This document shows positions 61,201-64,000 of a stretch of 64,000 nucleotides of DNA, piece by piece (position 1 is the stretch's first letter; every line of letters starts with the position of its first letter). The position numbers and the translations under genes were made by a program. The notes under the pieces were generated by a model. The model was not told the DNA's origin. It made no database searches and saw only the letters and a list, made by a program, of their open reading frames with translations. Source of the stretch: Verrucomicrobiota bacterium (lineage in GTDB: Bacteria > Verrucomicrobiota > Verrucomicrobiia > Limisphaerales > VHDF01); the NCBI GenBank assembly GCA_016871495.1, contig VHDF01000008.1, positions 1 to 64,000 on the forward strand, given 5' to 3'.

Positions 61201-64000
61201 CCAGCACATTGTCGGAAGCACCGCCGACCAAGTGCGCGCTCTCCACCCCGGTAATCACATAGAGGGAGCCATTCCCGAGTGTCAGACTCGATCGATCGTG
61301 GCCATTGAGATACTTCCCGATCTGCTGGAACCCAAGTCCGGTCTTCGCGGGACTCACGCCAATCATGTCGGACAATGGAGCTGAGGTCTCGTTGGCCAGG
61401 ATCAATGATTTCGTCGGCCCATCCTCGGAGGCGTCTGCGGTCGAAATCTCTGGAAGAATGAATTTTGCCACGGGCGAGAGGAGCGTGAGGGACTCGCCCA
61501 CTCCGTCCTTCAGCTTCATGTCGGTATTGTGATCAACCAGAATCCGGTCGTCGCCGAAAAAGCCGAAGATTTCAGCCGAACCGCTCCAATTCGTCAGCGT
61601 GAAGAGATTGCTCGCCACGCCGCCCACCAACTTGAGGTGTTCGATGCCCTTAAAGGTGATGGTGGTGTCCAAGTTGATTCCCGGGAGGTCAAAGTGCAGG
61701 AGATCAGCCCCGCCGGGTCCGGCGCCTCGCTGCACAGAGTGATGCGCATCGCGCGTTCCCTCCAAAATGTCACGATCGAAACTTCCCTCGATGATATCGT
61801 CGCCCCAACTGACGGCGATGAAGTCGTTGCCCAATCCGGCATCAATGATGTCCAGGCCGTAACCCCCGGTGATAAAATCCTCTCCGCCCTGGCCGAAGAT
61901 GCGATCAATGTTTCGTCCCCCGTCGATGGAGTCATCACCCGGACCGCCGGAGAAAATGAGCTCGTTGTAAGGGTTCAGAACCGGAGGTGGGGCTGGATCA
62001 TCCGGGGCGGGTTGCAAGAATCGTCCGGGGTGCAGGTGCCGTGGGATGTAGCCCGAGTCACCCAAAATCAGATCCCAGTCGTCCCCAGCCTGAATGGTGT
62101 CATTGTCCTCAATGGCTCCGGCCACATCCTTGATGTAAAGGGGAGCCTGCGCCAGTTTCTCGCCCGGAGCCGTGTAGAGGTTCAGGCGCAAAACCACGGA
62201 TTTGCATTCCTCAATTTCCCCAGCGGCGAGAATTTTAATGGAAAGGGTGCGTTCGAACTGTCCGATCTCAAAGTTCACGACCCTCCGGATTGGCTTGTAA
62301 TGCTCATTCTCCTTTGCCGCGTTCGGGCCTACAAGTTCTTCCGTCCACAGGACAACCGCTTCCCTGCGCGTTGCCTCCCCTCGCACCAGTTTAATGACCG
62401 CGAGGCTGTCCTCATCCGCCTGGCCCACGGAATAGACCGGCTTGTGGAACACCACCACGTCCGACGCCGGCACTTGCGGACCCTTCTCGATGGTCACGTT
62501 GAGACTGAAGTCAGGATTGGCGGGGGTGTCGTTGAGATCGAACACGGCGGATCGGAAATCATCCGGATCGATAGCCGACGCGGTCGAATATCCCGGGGGC
62601 AGACCGAACTCGAGTTGATATTTGCCGGGAAACACGCCGTTGAACGCATAATTGCCATTGATCGCCACGCTGGACTTCACGGTGTCCACAATGTTGCCCT
62701 TGTCATCCAACAGATTGATGTTCATGCCCCCGTAGGGGATCAACGGCAAGGCCCCGTCCTTCAGCCAAACCTGGCCTGAGACGGTGGCGTTGTTGCCCAT
62801 GCCCGCCGTTTTCACGTCGAAAATCAATCCGTTCAATGGACGCAACCATTCATATTGCTGGCCGGGCGGAGGATTGAGCGGGTCCAGCGCGCGAATCTTG
62901 GCATCGTAAACACCTTGGTTGATCGGCGACCAGTGGTTCGTTGCGGTCTGCCAATGCCCCCCGACCACATGGTCGTCTCCCGCTCCGGCGTCGATATGAT
63001 CGTTCCCGGGGCCGCCAAACAGGGTGTCATCCGTTCCTCCCCGCCCCACGGGTTCGGGATTATCAACTCGCCCCAGGCGCAATCCCTTGGTTTTGTAACC
63101 GACCGGCTCAAAAAGTTCCAATCCGCTACCCCCCAGGAAGTTAATCGTCTGCGAATCATTGTCGGTGGTCAGAATGAATCCAGAGTAAAACTTTTTCTCA
63201 GTCTGGCTGGGATCTTTGATGGTCAAGGTGCTTTCGATGACCTGGATCACTAGTTTTCCTTGCGAGGCATGCGCGATATACAGGCCATCGTGATCGGTTT
63301 CCGCGAATTCAAAGAGATTGTTGTCTCCATCGCTGATCGCGACGATCACACCCTCCAAGCCGCGTTCGTTGAAATCGAAGAATCCATTGCCATTGGCGTC
63401 GAGGAACACATAGCCCTTCACCTCGTCTTGTTCGTCGTCGCGGATGGTGGCGATGCCCTTGGTCTGCAGTAACTCTGCGTGTTCGACGCCCGTCAACCAG
63501 AGGCCGAAGTTCTCAGGAGCTTCGAGAGCAACGTCGTTTTTCACCAAAATTTCGATTTGGCCGTAGGAATAGTTGGCGTCGATTTCGGGGAACAAGACAA
63601 CGGAGCCGGTGCTGCCCGTGTAATCCAAACCATCAAACGCCGTCAGATCTACCGTTTTATAGAAGACCTTGATGTCGGTCAGATTGTCGGTGGAACGCAG
63701 GTGAAACACCACTTTGACATTGTTCCCTTCCGTCACTTCAACCTCGGATTCAACGAGGTAGACTCCGGGCTTGTTCTCATTGTCCAAGATGTGGAGCGTG
63801 GCCTTGAAAGGCGCCGCACTGGCGGGCTTGCCCGTAAAGCCCCTCATGCTCAACGCCACCTTCTCCGTGCCCTCCCACTTGTGATCGTCGAAATTGCCGA
63901 CGCGAATCGCGACGGTCTTGACGAACTCGTGAGGCGCGAAGGACACGATATAAGTGCCGCCTTCGTAATCTTCGAGATGGGTGGCGGTGATGTCCTGAGT
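58217..64000 (-). CDS. RTX-type giant secreted protein (5' end outside the window)
   Basis: At least 1927 residues; the frame is open to position 64000, so the true start lies beyond. The N-terminal part has Calx-beta-like repeats (SEVEVTEGNNVKVVFHLRSTD) and two SdrD-B-like domains (KGYVFLDANGNGFFDFNERG, SGQVWLKDGALPLIPYGGMN). From about residue 310 onwards there are many hemolysin-type calcium repeats (GGPGNDHIDAGAGDDHVVGG, GGLGNDRLEGREG, GGLGKDRLEGGDEADVLDGG) separated by about 100-residue blocks beginning 'FELTGW...SAEI' or 'VELTGGxxDN'. This family is exported by type I systems and binds calcium. No HlyB/HlyD/TolC genes are in the window. The C-terminus is hydrophobic (LSLVLSNLNVELLLLSLTP). 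Confidence 0.9.
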   Translation of the reverse strand, partial: TQDITATHLEDYEGGTYIVSFAPHEFVKTVAIRVGNFDDHKWEGTEKVALSMRGFTGKPASAAPFKATLHILDNENKPGVYLVESEVEVTEGNNVKVVFHLRSTDNLTDIKVFYKTVDLTAFDGLDYTGSTGSVVLFPEIDANYSYGQIEILVKNDVALEAPENFGLWLTGVEHAELLQTKGIATIRDDEQDEVKGYVFLDANGNGFFDFNERGLEGVIVAISDGDNNLFEFAETDHDGLYIAHASQGKLVIQVIESTLTIKDPSQTEKKFYSGFILTTDNDSQTINFLGGSGLELFEPVGYKTKGLRLGRVDNPEPVGRGGTDDTLFGGPGNDHIDAGAGDDHVVGGHWQTATNHWSPINQGVYDAKIRALDPLNPPPGQQYEWLRPLNGLIFDVKTAGMGNNATVSGQVWLKDGALPLIPYGGMNINLLDDKGNIVDTVKSSVAINGNYAFNGVFPGKYQLEFGLPPGYSTASAIDPDDFRSAVFDLNDTPANPDFSLNVTIEKGPQVPASDVVVFHKPVYSVGQADEDSLAVIKLVRGEATRREAVVLWTEELVGPNAAKENEHYKPIRRVVNFEIGQFERTLSIKILAAGEIEECKSVVLRLNLYTAPGEKLAQAPLYIKDVAGAIEDNDTIQAGDDWDLILGDSGYIPRHLHPGRFLQPAPDDPAPPPVLNPYNELIFSGGPGDDSIDGGRNIDRIFGQGGEDFITGGYGLDIIDAGLGNDFIAVSWGDDIIEGSFDRDILEGTRDAHHSVQRGAGPGGADLLHFDLPGINLDTTITFKGIEHLKLVGGVASNLFTLTNWSGSAEIFGFFGDDRILVDHNTDMKLKDGVGESLTLLSPVAKFILPEISTADASEDGPTKSLILANETSAPLSDMIGVSPAKTGLGFQQIGKYLNGHDRSSLTLGNGSLYVITGVESAHLVGGASDNVLDASGYSGDVTFQGKGGNDEMIGGKGDDVFVFTNADTGVDTVTGNGDGASAASDKGFDTLDFTALSHNLTVDVHILNVAREVWLGGPLSLIFGDEDIDALLGGSGDDLLIGNARDNVLLGGLGNDRLEGREGSETYRFDADLPWGVETIVENLGDPGRDVLDFSLTSGVAVNVDLNSLAPQPVGGLTLVLGAGGFEEIRGGDKNDTLKGNSESNTFYGGPGDDTLIGREGDDIFHPGAGFDTIGGGEGVDLLIESGNVHFVLNNANLFKSNGEIESLNSVEAAELKGGEGSNTFNLTGWSGSAKITGVGLGADQFLMQAAGDFKLLNLGASDVRVELDRAAVDGVADQAFELLGIERVELTGGATDDLMDASALSLNPQSQPRIMVTLKGGAGNDTLIGSPWADTLKGGEGDDVLSGGTGDDVLDGGAGTGDKIDIVKDAKLFVLVNNAIVIDDDPLTPESEFDQVAQVELIKVTGGPGDNVFDVTGWTNGPITIDGAGQIFGDTVKLEGDHDFTITDAGILLAGGAGQVVFTGIERALLTGGDGDNVLDARGYSGQAVLFGMNGNDVLYAGTGIHALAGGDGADTLVSGPGNSILHGGDGDDLYVFDADSALGLDVLADSGGTDTLDFGSTTTLGIALNLASNALQVVNAHLQLQLPGPAWVENVKGSQNNDSLTGNDLDNVLEGNKGVDTLNGGLGKDRLEGGDEADVLDGGGGDDFLVGAGGNDQLNGGLGNDIFEFDADDNLGSDFLADDGGLDTITFAKTESRSVTLNLGVFVPQPVTPNFTLQIIGPFIESVVGGAMADTLTGNNLNNFIMGGGGSDLLDGGLGIDIVRETRDADFVLTNTQLKIGSEVDTLVGFEQALLTGGSSNNTLDASGFAGRVVLSGLGGVDTLIGGSSNDILIGGDDADYLEGRGGFDILLGGKGNDFYLFNLSNMLGIDSILEADGEGVDTLVGFNPGQVNLANNGVQVISPNLSLVLSNLNVELLLLSLTP

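Overview
The window looks like a GC-rich Verrucomicrobiota chromosome, probably the Pedosphaera/Limisphaerales side of the phylum. This is inferred from gene content, not from a marker gene. Supporting signs are a fused LpxC-FabZ gene followed directly by lpxA, planctomycete/verrucomicrobial secreted families (PSCyt1-DUF1549-DUF1553, DUF1501, DUF1080, Tat-signal beta-propellers, sulfatase), a futalosine-pathway menaquinone gene (mqnD), and many dispersed palindromic repeats. I found no rRNA, tRNA, CRISPR array or complete insertion sequence.

Layout. 0-7 kb: a 41-residue membrane protein, a nitrilase-type amidohydrolase, nagA, an NHL-repeat protein, and the lipid A pair lpxC-fabZ/lpxA. 7-9.5 kb: a conserved small protein, a truncated phytanoyl-CoA dioxygenase remnant and a TonB-like protein. 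9.7-17.7 kb: a same-strand run of PSCyt1/DUF1549/DUF1553, DUF1501, WD40, PQQ-propeller and DUF1080-fusion genes. 17.8-25.6 kb: a small membrane protein, dsbD, cardiolipin synthase, mqnD, lysA and an SMP-30-type lactonase. 25.6-34.4 kb (all minus strand): fliW, csrA and a 93-residue flagellin, then a tightly packed nucleotide-sugar operon (epimerase, hddC-like, hddA-like, split transketolase, GDP-fucose-synthase-like, aldo/keto reductase plus methyltransferase). 34.6-39.1 kb: a second DUF1501 gene, bioA and a sulfatase. 39.1-48.9 kb: repeat-rich DNA interrupted by a secreted protein, an MFS transporter, a four-helix membrane protein, a HEAT-repeat DNA alkylation repair-like protein and a class III aminotransferase. 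48.9-64 kb: a cyclic-nucleotide-binding protein, then three giant secreted proteins (CotH/lamin-tail, IgGFc-binding-like, and RTX; the last is cut by the window end).

Most notable is the 25.6-34.4 kb block. FliW and CsrA are intact, and two CsrA-type sites precede a flagellin that keeps only its N- and C-terminal helices. The adjoining sugar operon carries four sequence anomalies: a C10 tract fusing two genes that a C9 tract would leave overlapping by ATGA, two homopolymer frameshifts, and an in-frame amber codon. My working inference is that the operon once made a sugar for a full-length flagellin, that the exposed flagellin domains were lost, and that the operon is now decaying or phase-variable. 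Assembly error in homopolymers is the main competing explanation.

The second notable layer is repeats. At least six dispersed families, several of them long foldbacks, fill most intergenic gaps. One foldback includes the dsbD stop codon, and a duplicated segment of about 515 bp brackets a secreted-protein gene.
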